61,488 nucleotides of DNA from Acidobacteriota bacterium (GTDB taxonomy: Bacteria > Acidobacteriota > Terriglobia > Bryobacterales > Bryobacteraceae): the NCBI GenBank assembly GCA_026394055.1, contig JAPKYZ010000060.1, forward strand, positions 1 through 61,488. The letters run 5' to 3'. Under the pieces are notes generated by a model. It saw nothing but the letters and a program-made list of their open reading frames with translations. It made no database searches and was not told the origin of the DNA. Shown piece by piece: positions 41,016 to 49,770 of the stretch (positions within the stretch are counted from its first letter, which is position 1; every line of letters begins with the position of its first letter). A program made the position numbers and the translations under genes.

Positions 41016-42356
41016 CTAGGCGCTGGCCCGTCCTTCCAAATGCCCCGGACCACCCAGGTTGGGCTGCCGCACGCCCACGGGTTCCGCCGGATGGATGTCG
41101 AGTGGGGTGACCGAATCGAGGAACATCCAGCAAACCGCCGCCACCACGTAGATGCCCGCGGAAATGTAGAACGTCAGGTCCCAGTTGGAGCCGGAGATGT
41201 TGGTCAGCCAGCCGATGAAGACCGGCGCCACGGCCCCGGCCAGGTTGCCCATCATATTCATCGATCCGGAAAGCGTTCCGGCGAACTTACCGCCCACGTC
41301 CATCGCCGCGCCCCACGCCGGAGGCATCACCAGATCATTGAAGAAGCTGGCCATCGAGATCGCCAGCAGCGCCATGTTGGGGTCCCCGATCTTGGTCGAA
41401 AAGATCAGCATGGCGGAGGCGCCCAGCGTGCCACACAGGGCCAGCGCCCGGCGGCCCTTGCGCTCTGAGCCCAGGCGGCGGCTCACCCACGGCGTAATGA
41501 AGCCGCTCAACAGACATCCCCAACCGCCCAGGAACAAGGGCAGGCCGGAGGCGATGAAGCTCTTCTGCATCGACATGCCGCGCACTTCAGACAGATACGT
41601 CGGCAGCCAGGTGATGTAGAAGTACCAGCCGTAGGAGACGCAGAAATAGGCGATCCACATCAGCCACACCGAGCTTGAGCCTGCAAACCGCGCCCAGGGC
41701 ACGTTGTGGTCGCCGGTCATGCGGCTGTTGTCGCCAATGGCGTCCAGCTCGCCCTGGTTGACGCTGGGGTGATCCTTGGGCTGGTCGCGATACCAGCGGT
41801 AGAAGAAGACTGACCACGCCAGGCCCAGCGCACCAAACAGCATAAACGCCTGCCGCCAGGTGAGCACCAGCATCACCAGCACCACAATGCTACCGGTGAA
41901 GGCGCCCCCCCAGCGGGCCGCCATCCAGAGAATGCCCTGCGCCCGGACCCGCTCATTCGGCGGCAGCCAGATGGTGAAGATCTTGGTGATGTTGGGGAAG
42001 GCGCCCGCTTCGCCGATGCCGAACAGGAAGCGGGTGACGATCAGCGAGGTGCGGTTAAAGACAAAGCCCGTGGCCGCGGTGAACAGGCTCCACCAGACCA
42101 CGATGCGGGTGATGGTGGTGCGCGTGCCGTAGATATCGCCCAACCAGCCGGTGGGAATCTCAAACAGCGCGTAGCTTAAGGCGAAGGCGCTGAAGACCAC
42201 CCCCATCTCCGCGTTGTTCAGCCCCAGATCCTTGGCGATGAAGGGCCGGAAGTTGGAGATGCAGACGCGGTCAATGTAGGTGATCACCACCAGCACAATG
42301 GCAAACAGTACCACCTGGTAGCGGACGAAGGAGGGCTTCATCGGATTATTCGGCAT
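41016..42356 (-). CDS. MFS transporter of the anion:cation symporter (ACS) family
   Basis: A 446-residue, 12-TM permease. TM1 carries VVITYIDRVCISNF, close to the ACS-family R-Y-x-D-R motif, followed by SYALFEIPTGWLGDIYGTR (loop 2-3 signature). GIGEAGAFPNITKIFTIWLP is the hallmark of hexuronate, glucarate and sialic-acid-type ACS transporters. The ATG at 42356 overlaps the cutA stop by 11 bp; ATG 42341 is an alternative. It probably imports a sugar acid such as galacturonate, which would fit a plant-polymer-degrading lifestyle, but this is inferred from the subfamily. Confidence 0.85.
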   Translation of the reverse strand: MPNNPMKPSFVRYQVVLFAIVLVVITYIDRVCISNFRPFIAKDLGLNNAEMGVVFSAFALSYALFEIPTGWLGDIYGTRTTITRIVVWWSLFTAATGFVFNRTSLIVTRFLFGIGEAGAFPNITKIFTIWLPPNERVRAQGILWMAARWGGAFTGSIVVLVMLVLTWRQAFMLFGALGLAWSVFFYRWYRDQPKDHPSVNQGELDAIGDNSRMTGDHNVPWARFAGSSSVWLMWIAYFCVSYGWYFYITWLPTYLSEVRGMSMQKSFIASGLPLFLGGWGCLLSGFITPWVSRRLGSERKGRRALALCGTLGASAMLIFSTKIGDPNMALLAISMASFFNDLVMPPAWGAAMDVGGKFAGTLSGSMNMMGNLAGAVAPVFIGWLTNISGSNWDLTFYISAGIYVVAAVCWMFLDSVTPLDIHPAEPVGVRQPNLGGPGHLEGRASA

Positions 42357-42678
42357 GGGATAAATCGGTTTCCTTATCGAGCCAGTCCAGATAGGCGGGG
42401 CTGCCATCTACCACCGGCAAAGCAATGACTTCGGGGAGTTCGTAGGGGTGAATGCGCTCGAGCGCAGCGCGCAAGGCGGGAAGATGTTCGCGGCGATTCT
42501 TGATGATCAACATCCACTCCGGGCTGTTCTCAATGGCCCCTTGCCAGCGGTAAACGCTCAAGACGCCGCTCACGATATTGACACAAGCCGCCAGCCGTTG
42601 CTCCACCAGCGCCGTGGCCAGCCGCTGGGCATCTTCGGCCGTCGGGCAGGTTGAATAAACGACGATTTTGTCCGTCAT
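42346..42678 (-). CDS. cutA: CutA-like divalent cation tolerance protein
   Basis: A 110-residue CutA1 protein with the PII-like ferredoxin fold: IVVYSTCPTAEDAQRLATAL, then CVNIVSGVLSVYRWQGAIEN, then HPYELPEVIALPV and PAYLDWLDKE. It forms a stable trimer; the old metal-tolerance role is uncertain. It overlaps the downstream MFS gene. TATAAT on the minus strand at about 42724-42729 would give a leader of some 40 nt and back-to-back promoters with the ftsB-like gene. Confidence 0.95.
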   Translation of the reverse strand: MTDKIVVYSTCPTAEDAQRLATALVEQRLAACVNIVSGVLSVYRWQGAIENSPEWMLIIKNRREHLPALRAALERIHPYELPEVIALPVVDGSPAYLDWLDKETDLSHAE

Positions 42679-42751
42679 CGGATCCGCTTCATTTCAGCCG
42701 GGTTGCCTTGGGCGAGCAAAGAGGATTATAAACAAGAAGCGGCTATTTGTC

Positions 42752-43081
42752 TTGAAGCGTCTTTTCCGGCCTCTCCTCTATTCCGTTCTTGTCCTCGCGG
42801 CCGGTGCCTACGCGGTTGCGGAGCTCACTGGTCCGGCGGGCGTTTCCGCCTTGATGAACAAGTGGGCCGAGATCCGCCGGTTGGAACAGGAAAATAACGA
42901 CATCCGCCAGCGCATCGCCGAAAAGCGCAAGCGGATCGTGATGCTGGAAGAGCAACGCGACGCCATCGACATGGAAGTGCGCCGCGAACTGCAGCAACTG
43001 CGCAAGAACGAAAAAGTGCTGATCCTGGAAGGTCAGCCCAAGTCAGCCGCTCCCTCGGAAGGCTCGCCCGCCCCCAACTAA
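42752..43081 (+). CDS. FtsB/DivIC-like septum formation initiator
   Basis: A 109-residue protein with one N-terminal membrane helix (FRPLLYSVLVLAAGAYAVAEL) and a long periplasmic coiled coil (WAEIRRLEQENNDIRQRIAE, then KRKRIVMLEEQRDAIDMEVR), the FtsB architecture. The tail LRKNEKVLILE is close to the family C-terminal block R-x-x-E-x-V-F. The start is uncertain: a TTG at 42752 is the first usable in-frame start, with GAAGCGG upstream and TATAAA about 20 bp before. The ORF is open from 42668 but that would overlap cutA. It links FtsQ and FtsL in divisome assembly. Confidence 0.75.
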   Translation: MKRLFRPLLYSVLVLAAGAYAVAELTGPAGVSALMNKWAEIRRLEQENNDIRQRIAEKRKRIVMLEEQRDAIDMEVRRELQQLRKNEKVLILEGQPKSAAPSEGSPAPN

Positions 43082-43199
43082 CGCTGCCCGTCCGCCTGAA
43101 ACCGGACGAACACGTGCACGTTTGCCTGATCGTCAACATTTGTTCACACATTCTTGACCTGAATGAAGGAACTGGGTGGTACTTTCCAGGTAAGGACTT

Positions 43200-46100
43200 A
43201 TGAAGCATCTCTTTTCTGTATTGGGCTCCCTGTGCCTGGTGAGCGCCGCCGCCTGGGCGCAGTTTGACTCGGCCGCGGTTTTGGGCACCGTCCGCGACGC
43301 CAAGGGCGGCGCCATCGCTGGCGCCTCGGTGACGTTGAAGAACAATGACACCGGCATCACCGCCAAGACGACTACCGACGCCAGCGGCGACTACCTGTTC
43401 CCCACGGCCAAAATCGGCAGCTACCGCGTCAGCGCGGAAAGTGCCGGGTTCTCCACCGGCGTGGCCGATAACGTAGCCCTCACCGTGAATGCGCGCCAGC
43501 GCGTCGATCTGGTGCTGCAAGTGGGTACGGTGTCGGAGATCGTAAATGTGGACGCCGCCTCACCGTTGCTCGAAACCGACAGCTCCTCCAAAGGGCAAGT
43601 GATTTCGGCCCTCCAAGTGGTGGAACTGCCGCTGCAAGGCCGCAACTACGCCAACCTGGCGCTGCTTTCGCCGGGCGTGCGCCAGTCGCAGGTGGGCAAC
43701 TCGGGCGGCATCGCCACGCGCCGTGAAGGCGCCTACAACGTCAATGGCCTGCGCAGCGTGTGGAACAACTTCCTGCTCGATGGCATCGACAACAACTTTT
43801 ACGGCACGACCAACCAGGGCTACTCGAATCAGTCGATTCAGCCTTCACCCGATTCGGTGGCCGAGTTCCGCTTGATCGTCAACGCCTATTCGGCTGAGTT
43901 TGGCCGCACCGGCGGCGCGGTGATGAACGTCGCCTCCAAGAGCGGTACCAACAAATTCCACGGATCCGTCTGGGAGTTCCTGCAGAACGAAAAGATGAAC
44001 GCGACGGGCTTCTTTAAGCCGGCCTTGAACCAGAAGCCGCTGAACAAGCGCAACCAGTTCGGTGGCACCATCGGCGGCCCGATCATCAAGGACCGCACGT
44101 TCTTCTTTGCCGACTACGAAGGCTCCCGCTACACGTTTGCGCCGTTCTCGCTCACCTCCGTGCCCACCAACGACATGCGCAACGGCATTCTGCCGCTGGA
44201 CGTGCGCGCGCCCTATGCTTTCACCGATGATACGGGCCGCGCTTGGCCGGCGGGCACCGTGTTTCCGGCCGGTCAGCCCGTGCCGATGACCAAGTTCGCA
44301 CGCCAAGTGCTGAAGGATCTTCCGGCGGCTAACCGTCCCGGCGGCGGCGCCATCGGGATCGCCACCAACTTTGGCGGCTTTGCGCTGCAGAAGCTGGATG
44401 ACAACAAGGGCGCCGTCAAGGTGGACCACAAGCTGTCGAGTAACCTCGATACCTTCTTCCGCTACGCCCAGCGCAAGTACAACCTCTTTGGACCCGGCCT
44501 GATCACCGGCCCCTCCGGCGGCAACGACATCGGCACCATCGATATCTACAACCAGCAGGGCATTGCCGGCGTGACGTGGGCCAAGTCCCCGTCGGAAGTG
44601 CTGGAGTTCCGCTTCGCCGTCACCCGGCTGGGTGCGGATCGCTTGCCGGCGCTGGTGGGTGGCCCCTCCATGCGCGAGATGTACGGCATCACCGGCCTGC
44701 CGGAAGGTCCGCGCATCCAGGGCGGTATTACGCCGCAGGATCTGCAGGGCTTCCCGCGCATTGGCCGCCAGTCCACCAACCCGCAGGCGCAGTTCCCCAC
44801 CACGATCAACGGCCGGTTGAACCTGTCGAAGATTGTCGGCCGCCACACGTTGAAGACGGGCTATGAAGCGTTGTTCCTCCGCATCATTGTGGACGACACC
44901 AACCCGCTCTACGGCATCGACGCCTACTCCGGCTTCTATTCCCGCCTGCCGGGCCAGAACCTGGGTGCGTTGGCCGGTGGCAGCGCCAACACAATCCACT
45001 CGCTGTCGGACTTCTATTTCGGCGCGCGCAGCGCCTATCAGCTGGCCACGCAAGTGGAGGCTAACGTCCGTCAACAGGCGCACTGGTTCTACGTCCAGGA
45101 CGACTTCAAGGTGAACTCGAAGCTGACCCTGAACATGGGCCTCCGCTACGAGATGACCTCCCCGGCCTACGACGCCAACAACAAGCTCAGCAACTTCGAT
45201 CCGGGGCAGAACAAGCTGGTCACCGCCACCAGCGGCTCCATTGAGAACCGTACGCTGGTGAACCAGAAGTGGAACAACTTCGCCCCCCGCTTCGGCGCCG
45301 CCTATCAGTTGGACTCCAAGACCGTATTGCGCGGCGGCTACGGCTTCGGCTGGAACTACTGGAACCGCATGGCGTCGGCTGAGTACCTGGGCACCAACGC
45401 CCCCTACGTCACCCGCTTCTCGACCTTGAACAGCGCCGCCACCCTGGGCACCCCCTGCGTGGGCAACAACTACGTGAACTGCTTCCGTTCGCGCGAGCAG
45501 GGCTACCCGGTGAACCCGGTCTCGAACGTCATCCTCTACATGGACAAAGAAACGCCGTGGGGCTACGTGCAGAACTGGCACTTCACCGTCCAGCGGACCC
45601 TGTTTAAGGACACCTTCCTCGATGTGGCCTACGTCGGCAATCGCGCTGACCATCTGCCGATGTTGGGCGACTTCAACCAGGCGCGGCCCATCACGCAGGC
45701 CGAGCTGGGCCAAGGGCTGACGACGGCTGGCACGTTGCTCGCTCGCCGCCCCTACCAGGGCTTCAACAACATCACCGCGGTGTTGCCGCTGGGCTTCTCC
45801 AACTACCACTCGATGCAGGTGAAGTTTGAGCATCGCGGACGGATCGCGAAGTTGCTGAACTCCTTTACGTGGTCCAAGGCGATCGACAACGTGGGCCAGG
45901 TTCTCGAAACCACCAACGGCACCGAAGCCTACCCGCAGGACATCCGCAATCCGCAGAACGACAAAGGGGCCTCCGGGTTCGACCAGCGCTACAACAACAC
46001 CACCAGCGTGGTGTTCGACGTGCCGGTGGGCAAGGGCCGTAAGTTCGGCCAGAACATGAACGGCTTCCTTGATGCCGTCATCGGCGGCTGGCAGGCCAGC

Positions 46101-46568
46101 TCCATCGTCACCCTGCAGAGCGGCCAGGCGCTGAACCTGCGGTACCCGGACGCCTCCGGCATTCTGTCGGACAACCAGGCCAGCTTCCTGGGCAACGTCG
46201 CCCTGCGTCCCAACGTGATCGACGGCAGCAAGGGTGTGCTGGCGGCGGATGCCGATCGCAGCTACACCAACTACTTCAACCGCGCCAATTTGGCCATCCC
46301 CGGCGTTACGGCGCCCTTCGGCAACTTGGGCCGCAACGTGGCTTACGGCTTCCCGCTCTATGTCACGGATTTCGTGCTGGCCAAGAGCTTCGCGCTCCCA
46401 GTGATCAACGAAGGCGCCCGCCTGCAGTTCCGCGGCGAGTTCTACAACTTGTTCAACAAGACGAACTTTGCCTCGCCGACGGTGGATATCTCCAGCGGCA
46501 ACTTTGGCCGCTCCACCTCCACCTTCGACCCCCGCTACGTGCAGCTGGCGCTGAAGCTGCAGTTCTAG
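43200..46568 (+). CDS. Oar-like TonB-dependent receptor with carboxypeptidase-regulatory domain
   Basis: A 1122-residue outer-membrane receptor. Signal peptide MKHLFSVLGSLCLVSAAAWA, regulatory beta-sandwich (LGTVRDAKGGAIAGASVTLK), plug with VVELPLQGRNYANLALLSPG and FLLDGIDNNFYG, and a barrel ending in the aromatic strand YVQLALKLQF. It is about 150 residues shorter than the receptor at 17.8-21.7 kb and clearly diverged from it. AGGTAAGGA lies just before the ATG. A weak TTGACC (43154-43159) precedes it with non-ideal spacing to TACTTT. The ligand is unknown. Confidence 0.93.
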   Translation: MKHLFSVLGSLCLVSAAAWAQFDSAAVLGTVRDAKGGAIAGASVTLKNNDTGITAKTTTDASGDYLFPTAKIGSYRVSAESAGFSTGVADNVALTVNARQRVDLVLQVGTVSEIVNVDAASPLLETDSSSKGQVISALQVVELPLQGRNYANLALLSPGVRQSQVGNSGGIATRREGAYNVNGLRSVWNNFLLDGIDNNFYGTTNQGYSNQSIQPSPDSVAEFRLIVNAYSAEFGRTGGAVMNVASKSGTNKFHGSVWEFLQNEKMNATGFFKPALNQKPLNKRNQFGGTIGGPIIKDRTFFFADYEGSRYTFAPFSLTSVPTNDMRNGILPLDVRAPYAFTDDTGRAWPAGTVFPAGQPVPMTKFARQVLKDLPAANRPGGGAIGIATNFGGFALQKLDDNKGAVKVDHKLSSNLDTFFRYAQRKYNLFGPGLITGPSGGNDIGTIDIYNQQGIAGVTWAKSPSEVLEFRFAVTRLGADRLPALVGGPSMREMYGITGLPEGPRIQGGITPQDLQGFPRIGRQSTNPQAQFPTTINGRLNLSKIVGRHTLKTGYEALFLRIIVDDTNPLYGIDAYSGFYSRLPGQNLGALAGGSANTIHSLSDFYFGARSAYQLATQVEANVRQQAHWFYVQDDFKVNSKLTLNMGLRYEMTSPAYDANNKLSNFDPGQNKLVTATSGSIENRTLVNQKWNNFAPRFGAAYQLDSKTVLRGGYGFGWNYWNRMASAEYLGTNAPYVTRFSTLNSAATLGTPCVGNNYVNCFRSREQGYPVNPVSNVILYMDKETPWGYVQNWHFTVQRTLFKDTFLDVAYVGNRADHLPMLGDFNQARPITQAELGQGLTTAGTLLARRPYQGFNNITAVLPLGFSNYHSMQVKFEHRGRIAKLLNSFTWSKAIDNVGQVLETTNGTEAYPQDIRNPQNDKGASGFDQRYNNTTSVVFDVPVGKGRKFGQNMNGFLDAVIGGWQASSIVTLQSGQALNLRYPDASGILSDNQASFLGNVALRPNVIDGSKGVLAADADRSYTNYFNRANLAIPGVTAPFGNLGRNVAYGFPLYVTDFVLAKSFALPVINEGARLQFRGEFYNLFNKTNFASPTVDISSGNFGRSTSTFDPRYVQLALKLQF

Positions 46569-46583
46569 GCGCGATAATGGGCT

Positions 46584-47432
46584 TTGGCCCAGCGTGTCTT
46601 GATCATTGGTGCCGGCCTGTCCGGCTTGACCGCCGCGCGAGCGTTAACCTCGCGCGGCGTTTCTGTTGTGGTGCTCGACAAGGGCCGCCGCCCGGGCGGT
46701 CGCATGGCCACCCGAAGGCTGGGCGATGCGACGTTTGACCACGGCGCCCAGTTCTTCACCGTCCGCTCCTCGGAGTTCGCCGCGCTGTTGGCGGAATGGC
46801 CGGTGCGCGAATGGTGCCGTGGATTCTCAGGCGACGATGGCCATCCCCGGTTCATCAGTCCTGGGGGCATGAACTCGATCACCACACAGATGGCGCGCGG
46901 CCTGGACGTGCGCTGCGAAGTGCAGGTGGCCAAGCTAGCCGCCGTGATGGACGGTTTCGACGCCGCCATTCTCACCGCCCCGGTGCCGCAATCGCTGGCG
47001 ATGCTCGACGAGCGCGTGCCGGAGCTCGAAGCCATTGAGTATGACCGTTGCCTGGCCCTAATGGTCCGAGGCGCCGAACAAGGCCTGTCGGAACCGGGCG
47101 CCATCCAGACCCTCGGCGAACCCATCTCCTGGATCGCCGACAACCACACCAAAGGCGTCTCCAGCGAACCACACGCCATCACCATCCACGCCGGACCAGA
47201 GTTCAGCCTCCGCCATTGGGAGACGCCTGAAGACGAAGTGGTGGCCCAGCTTTGCACCGGTAGCTATCGCGAGGTCAAGCTGCACCGCTGGAAGTTCGCC
47301 AAGCCCCGGGTGCTCTATCCGGAGCGCTGCTACCGCCGTGGCAACATCGTCTTTGCCGGTGATGCGTTTGGGGAAGCTCGGGTGGAAGGCGCAGTGCTGT
47401 CGGGTCTGGCGGCGGCTGAGGCGCTGGCATAG
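46584..47432 (+). CDS. Renalase-like NAD(P)/FAD-dependent oxidoreductase
   Basis: A 282-residue flavoprotein. VLIIGAGLSGLTAARAL binds the dinucleotide at the N-terminus, followed by VVVLDKGRRPGGRMATRR and the TFDHGAQFFTVR motif typical of the renalase group (COG3380). GNIVFAGDAFGEARVEGAVLSGL is the C-terminal FAD-binding block. Bacterial renalases oxidise mis-configured dihydropyridine forms of NAD(P)H. The start is a TTG at 46584, 15 bp after the receptor stop, with no better in-frame choice. Its TAG stop is also the first three bases of a TAGACT box for the next gene. Confidence 0.85.
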   Translation: MAQRVLIIGAGLSGLTAARALTSRGVSVVVLDKGRRPGGRMATRRLGDATFDHGAQFFTVRSSEFAALLAEWPVREWCRGFSGDDGHPRFISPGGMNSITTQMARGLDVRCEVQVAKLAAVMDGFDAAILTAPVPQSLAMLDERVPELEAIEYDRCLALMVRGAEQGLSEPGAIQTLGEPISWIADNHTKGVSSEPHAITIHAGPEFSLRHWETPEDEVVAQLCTGSYREVKLHRWKFAKPRVLYPERCYRRGNIVFAGDAFGEARVEGAVLSGLAAAEALA

Positions 47433-47435
47433 ACT
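47430..47435 (+). promoter_or_regulatory. -10-like box TAGACT, 6 nt before the antitoxin ATG
   Basis: TAGACT-GAGGAT-ATG. The TAG is the stop codon of the preceding gene. GAGGA could instead act as a very close Shine-Dalgarno, so either reading is possible. Confidence 0.3.
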
Positions 47436-47441
47436 GAGGAT

Positions 47442-47702
47442 ATGCAGCTCAACCTTGAACTGCCGGATGATGTCGCCGGGCCGCTGACTCGCGCCTCCGG
47501 CAACGCCAACCTGACGCTCGAGGCTTTCGCCACTGAAGTGCTGCGCCAGGCGGCGCTGACCGAGCAAGCTGGCGCGGCGTCAACGCTGGACGCCCGGCCA
47601 GACTGGCAGGCGGCAATTGAGCGTTCCCGTGCCGACCTAGCCGCTGGCCGGGTGCATACTCACGACGAGGTTCGGGCTTGGCATCAAGCGCGGCGAGACT
47701 GA
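47442..47702 (+). CDS. Putative antitoxin of a type II toxin-antitoxin pair
   Basis: An 86-residue protein: MQLNLELPDDVAGPLTRASG is a short strand-helix start of ribbon-helix-helix or similar antitoxins, then a helix with FATEVLRQAALTEQ, a linker, and a C-terminal helix HTHDEVRAWHQAR that may be the toxin-binding arm. The C-terminal DEVRAWHQARR resembles antitoxins paired with RelE/ParE toxins. The next gene starts 25 bp inside it. Identification rests largely on that pairing. Confidence 0.7.
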   Translation: MQLNLELPDDVAGPLTRASGNANLTLEAFATEVLRQAALTEQAGAASTLDARPDWQAAIERSRADLAAGRVHTHDEVRAWHQARRD

Positions 47703-47959
47703 TCTGGTCAACTGAAGCGTTCAGCGCTTTTCAGGGACTCCCGCCGAGCATCGGCGCGGAAATTCTGCGACTAATCGAGTTGCTTGCCATCTACCCGCGC
47801 ATGTATCAAGTTGAGCCCAATGGCCGCTGGGCTGGGCTGCGCCGCTTCTTTGTGCGGGACCGGGTGGTCTACTACTCGTATTGGGATCCCGACCACACGG
47901 TTTACGTCGAAGCGATTCGCCCAGCACGCAGTGACGAGCGTTCTTCTGGCGGCGGGTAG
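47678..47959 (+). CDS. RelE/ParE-type toxin
   Basis: A 93-residue basic protein starting with TTG inside the antitoxin frame. The pattern IWSTEAFSAFQGLPPSIGAE, then ILRLIELLAIYPRMYQ, then GLRRFFVRDRVVYYSYW and VYVEAIRPARSD is the alpha2-beta4 RelE/ParE fold. Whether it is a ribosome-dependent RNase (RelE) or a gyrase inhibitor (ParE) is unclear from the motifs. The pair lies between a renalase-like gene and the convergent metW. Confidence 0.8.
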   Translation: MASSAARLIWSTEAFSAFQGLPPSIGAEILRLIELLAIYPRMYQVEPNGRWAGLRRFFVRDRVVYYSYWDPDHTVYVEAIRPARSDERSSGGG

Positions 47960-47961
47960 AT

Positions 47962-48564
47962 CTACTTCCGCACCACAAACACCGCCACCTCCGCCCGCAG
48001 GTTGGCCAGCGCCGACACCTGGCTGGAGCCGGCGAGGAAGATGCGGTGCTCCACCGTCCACTGCTCCGAGGCGCACAGGGCTTCAAAATCGAGCACGGTC
48101 AGCACGTGGATGTTGGGCGATTCGTACCACTTGAACGGGAACAGGCTGGTGTTGGGGGCGTGGCCGGTGGTCAACAGCGACAGGCGCACGGACCAGTGGC
48201 CGAAGTTGGGGAAGCCTACCACCATGCGGCGGCCCACCCGCAACATCTCGCGCAGAATCGTCACCGGGTTCGCCACTTGCTGCAAGGTCTGTGACAGGAT
48301 GACGTAATCAAAGGCGCCGTCAGGATAGTCCGACAGGCTTTGGGCCATGTCGCCCTGGTAGACGCTGGCGCCGCGGGCGATGGCTTTCTGCACCAGCGCG
48401 CGATCGATCTCGACCCCGCGAGCGTCGCAATCCTTGTTGTCTTTGAGCCACGCGAGCAGTGCGCCATCGCCGCAGCCTAAGTCCAGCACGCGGGACTTGG
48501 GTTCGATGATGTGGCCGATGGTCGCGTAATCGCGCCGCTCCAGCACCTCACGGACGGTGCTCAA
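47962..48564 (-). CDS. metW: MetW, methionine biosynthesis methyltransferase-like protein
   Basis: A 200-residue class I methyltransferase-fold protein: LDLGCGDGALLAWL is motif I, and DYPDGAFDYVILSQTLQQV and PNFGHWSVRLSLLTTG are MetW signatures. The TTG start sits in the metX stop (TTGA). MetW stimulates the adjacent MetX acyltransferase in homoserine O-acylation. It converges with the toxin gene 2 bp away. Confidence 0.92.
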   Translation of the reverse strand: MSTVREVLERRDYATIGHIIEPKSRVLDLGCGDGALLAWLKDNKDCDARGVEIDRALVQKAIARGASVYQGDMAQSLSDYPDGAFDYVILSQTLQQVANPVTILREMLRVGRRMVVGFPNFGHWSVRLSLLTTGHAPNTSLFPFKWYESPNIHVLTVLDFEALCASEQWTVEHRIFLAGSSQVSALANLRAEVAVFVVRK

Positions 48565-49718
48565 CGGGTCACCCGCTGGTAGGTGGAGTTCAAGAAGCCG
48601 CGCACCAGCTCCGTCTGCTCTTCCACTTCCAACAGAAACGCATCGTGGCCATATTGCGACGAGAGTTCGCAGTACGCCACATCGCGGTTGCGGCTGCGGA
48701 GCGCGCGGACGATCTCTTCGGATTGATAGGGCGGATAGAGCCAGTCCGAACTAAAGCTGACCAGCAGAAAGCGAGCCTGGGCGCGTTCGAGCGCCGCCGC
48801 CAATGACCCGCGCCCGGCCGACAGATCAAAGTAGTCCATCGCCTTGGTGATGTAGAGGTAGGAGTTGGCGTCGAAGCGGTCCACAAACTGGCTGCCGCGA
48901 TAGCGCAGGTAGCTCTCCACCTCGAACTCGGCCGAAAAGTCGAACCCGGCGGCCTCGCGCGTCAGGGCCTCGCGGCCATTCAAGCGCCGCCCGAACTTCT
49001 CCTTCATCGACGAATCACTCATGTAGGTGATGTGCCCCACCATGCGGGCCACGGCCAAGCCGCGCGCCGGGGGGCGCTGCAGGTAGTAGCTGCCGCCGCT
49101 CCAATCCGGGTCGGCCATGATGGCTTGACGGCCCACTTCGTTGAAGGCGATCTGTTGGGCGCTGTGGCGATGCGTGGTGGCGATCGGGATCACCGCCGCC
49201 ACCATCTCCGGATACGCGACTGACCATTCCAGCGCCTGCATGCCGCCCATTGATCCACCGGCCACAGCCAGCAGGCGAGTAATGCCGATGCGGTCGATCA
49301 GCATCTTCTGCAACCGCACAATGTCCGGCACGGTGATCACCGGGAAGGTCATGGCGAACGGCTGACCAGTGGCCGGGTCGATCGATGAAGGTCCAGTGGT
49401 ACCCGCGCAGCCGCCCAGGATGTTGGAGCAGATGACGCAATAGCGGTCCGTGTCGAACGCCTTGCCGGGCCCGATCATGTTGTCCCACCAGCCCGGGCGC
49501 CCGGTGACGCGGTGGATCCCCGCCGCATGGGCGTCGCCCGAAAAGGCGTGCGTGATCAGGATCGCGTTCGATCGGTTGGCGTTGAGTTCGCCGTAGGTTT
49601 CAAAGGCAATGTCGACCGGCGTCAGCACAGAGCCGCAATCAAGCGGCAGCGCCTCAAAGCGCTCAATCTGCGTCTCCACCATCTGGGCATTGGCAATCAT
49701 CAGGGCGTAATCTTTCAT
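48561..49718 (-). CDS. metX: Homoserine O-acetyltransferase
   Basis: A 385-residue alpha/beta-hydrolase acyltransferase. GGSMGGMQALEW holds the nucleophilic serine, with DIAFETYGELN, THAFSGDAHAAG, GPGKAFDTDRYCVICSN and a C-terminal YGHDAFLLE carrying the catalytic His. These match MetX rather than MetA. It activates homoserine for methionine synthesis; some MetX with MetW prefer succinyl-CoA. The ATG lies 52 bp from potA, which is transcribed divergently. Confidence 0.95.
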   Translation of the reverse strand: MKDYALMIANAQMVETQIERFEALPLDCGSVLTPVDIAFETYGELNANRSNAILITHAFSGDAHAAGIHRVTGRPGWWDNMIGPGKAFDTDRYCVICSNILGGCAGTTGPSSIDPATGQPFAMTFPVITVPDIVRLQKMLIDRIGITRLLAVAGGSMGGMQALEWSVAYPEMVAAVIPIATTHRHSAQQIAFNEVGRQAIMADPDWSGGSYYLQRPPARGLAVARMVGHITYMSDSSMKEKFGRRLNGREALTREAAGFDFSAEFEVESYLRYRGSQFVDRFDANSYLYITKAMDYFDLSAGRGSLAAALERAQARFLLVSFSSDWLYPPYQSEEIVRALRSRNRDVAYCELSSQYGHDAFLLEVEEQTELVRGFLNSTYQRVTR

Positions 49719-49756
49719 GATAGCCGTCTATAGCCTACGTGAGCAGAGTCGTGCGC

Positions 49757-49762
49757 TACCAT
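49757..49762 (+). promoter_or_regulatory. -10-like box TACCAT, 8 nt before potA ATG
   Basis: TACCAT ends 8 nt before the ATG at 49771. It lies within the 52-bp divergent region shared with metX. Confidence 0.4.
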
Positions 49763-49770
49763 GCTGATCA

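Noticed and set aside
43845..45833. 662-aa open frame opposite the second receptor gene
   Set aside because: Val/Gly/Arg-rich antisense shadow; the receptor on the plus strand has signal peptide, plug and barrel motifs.
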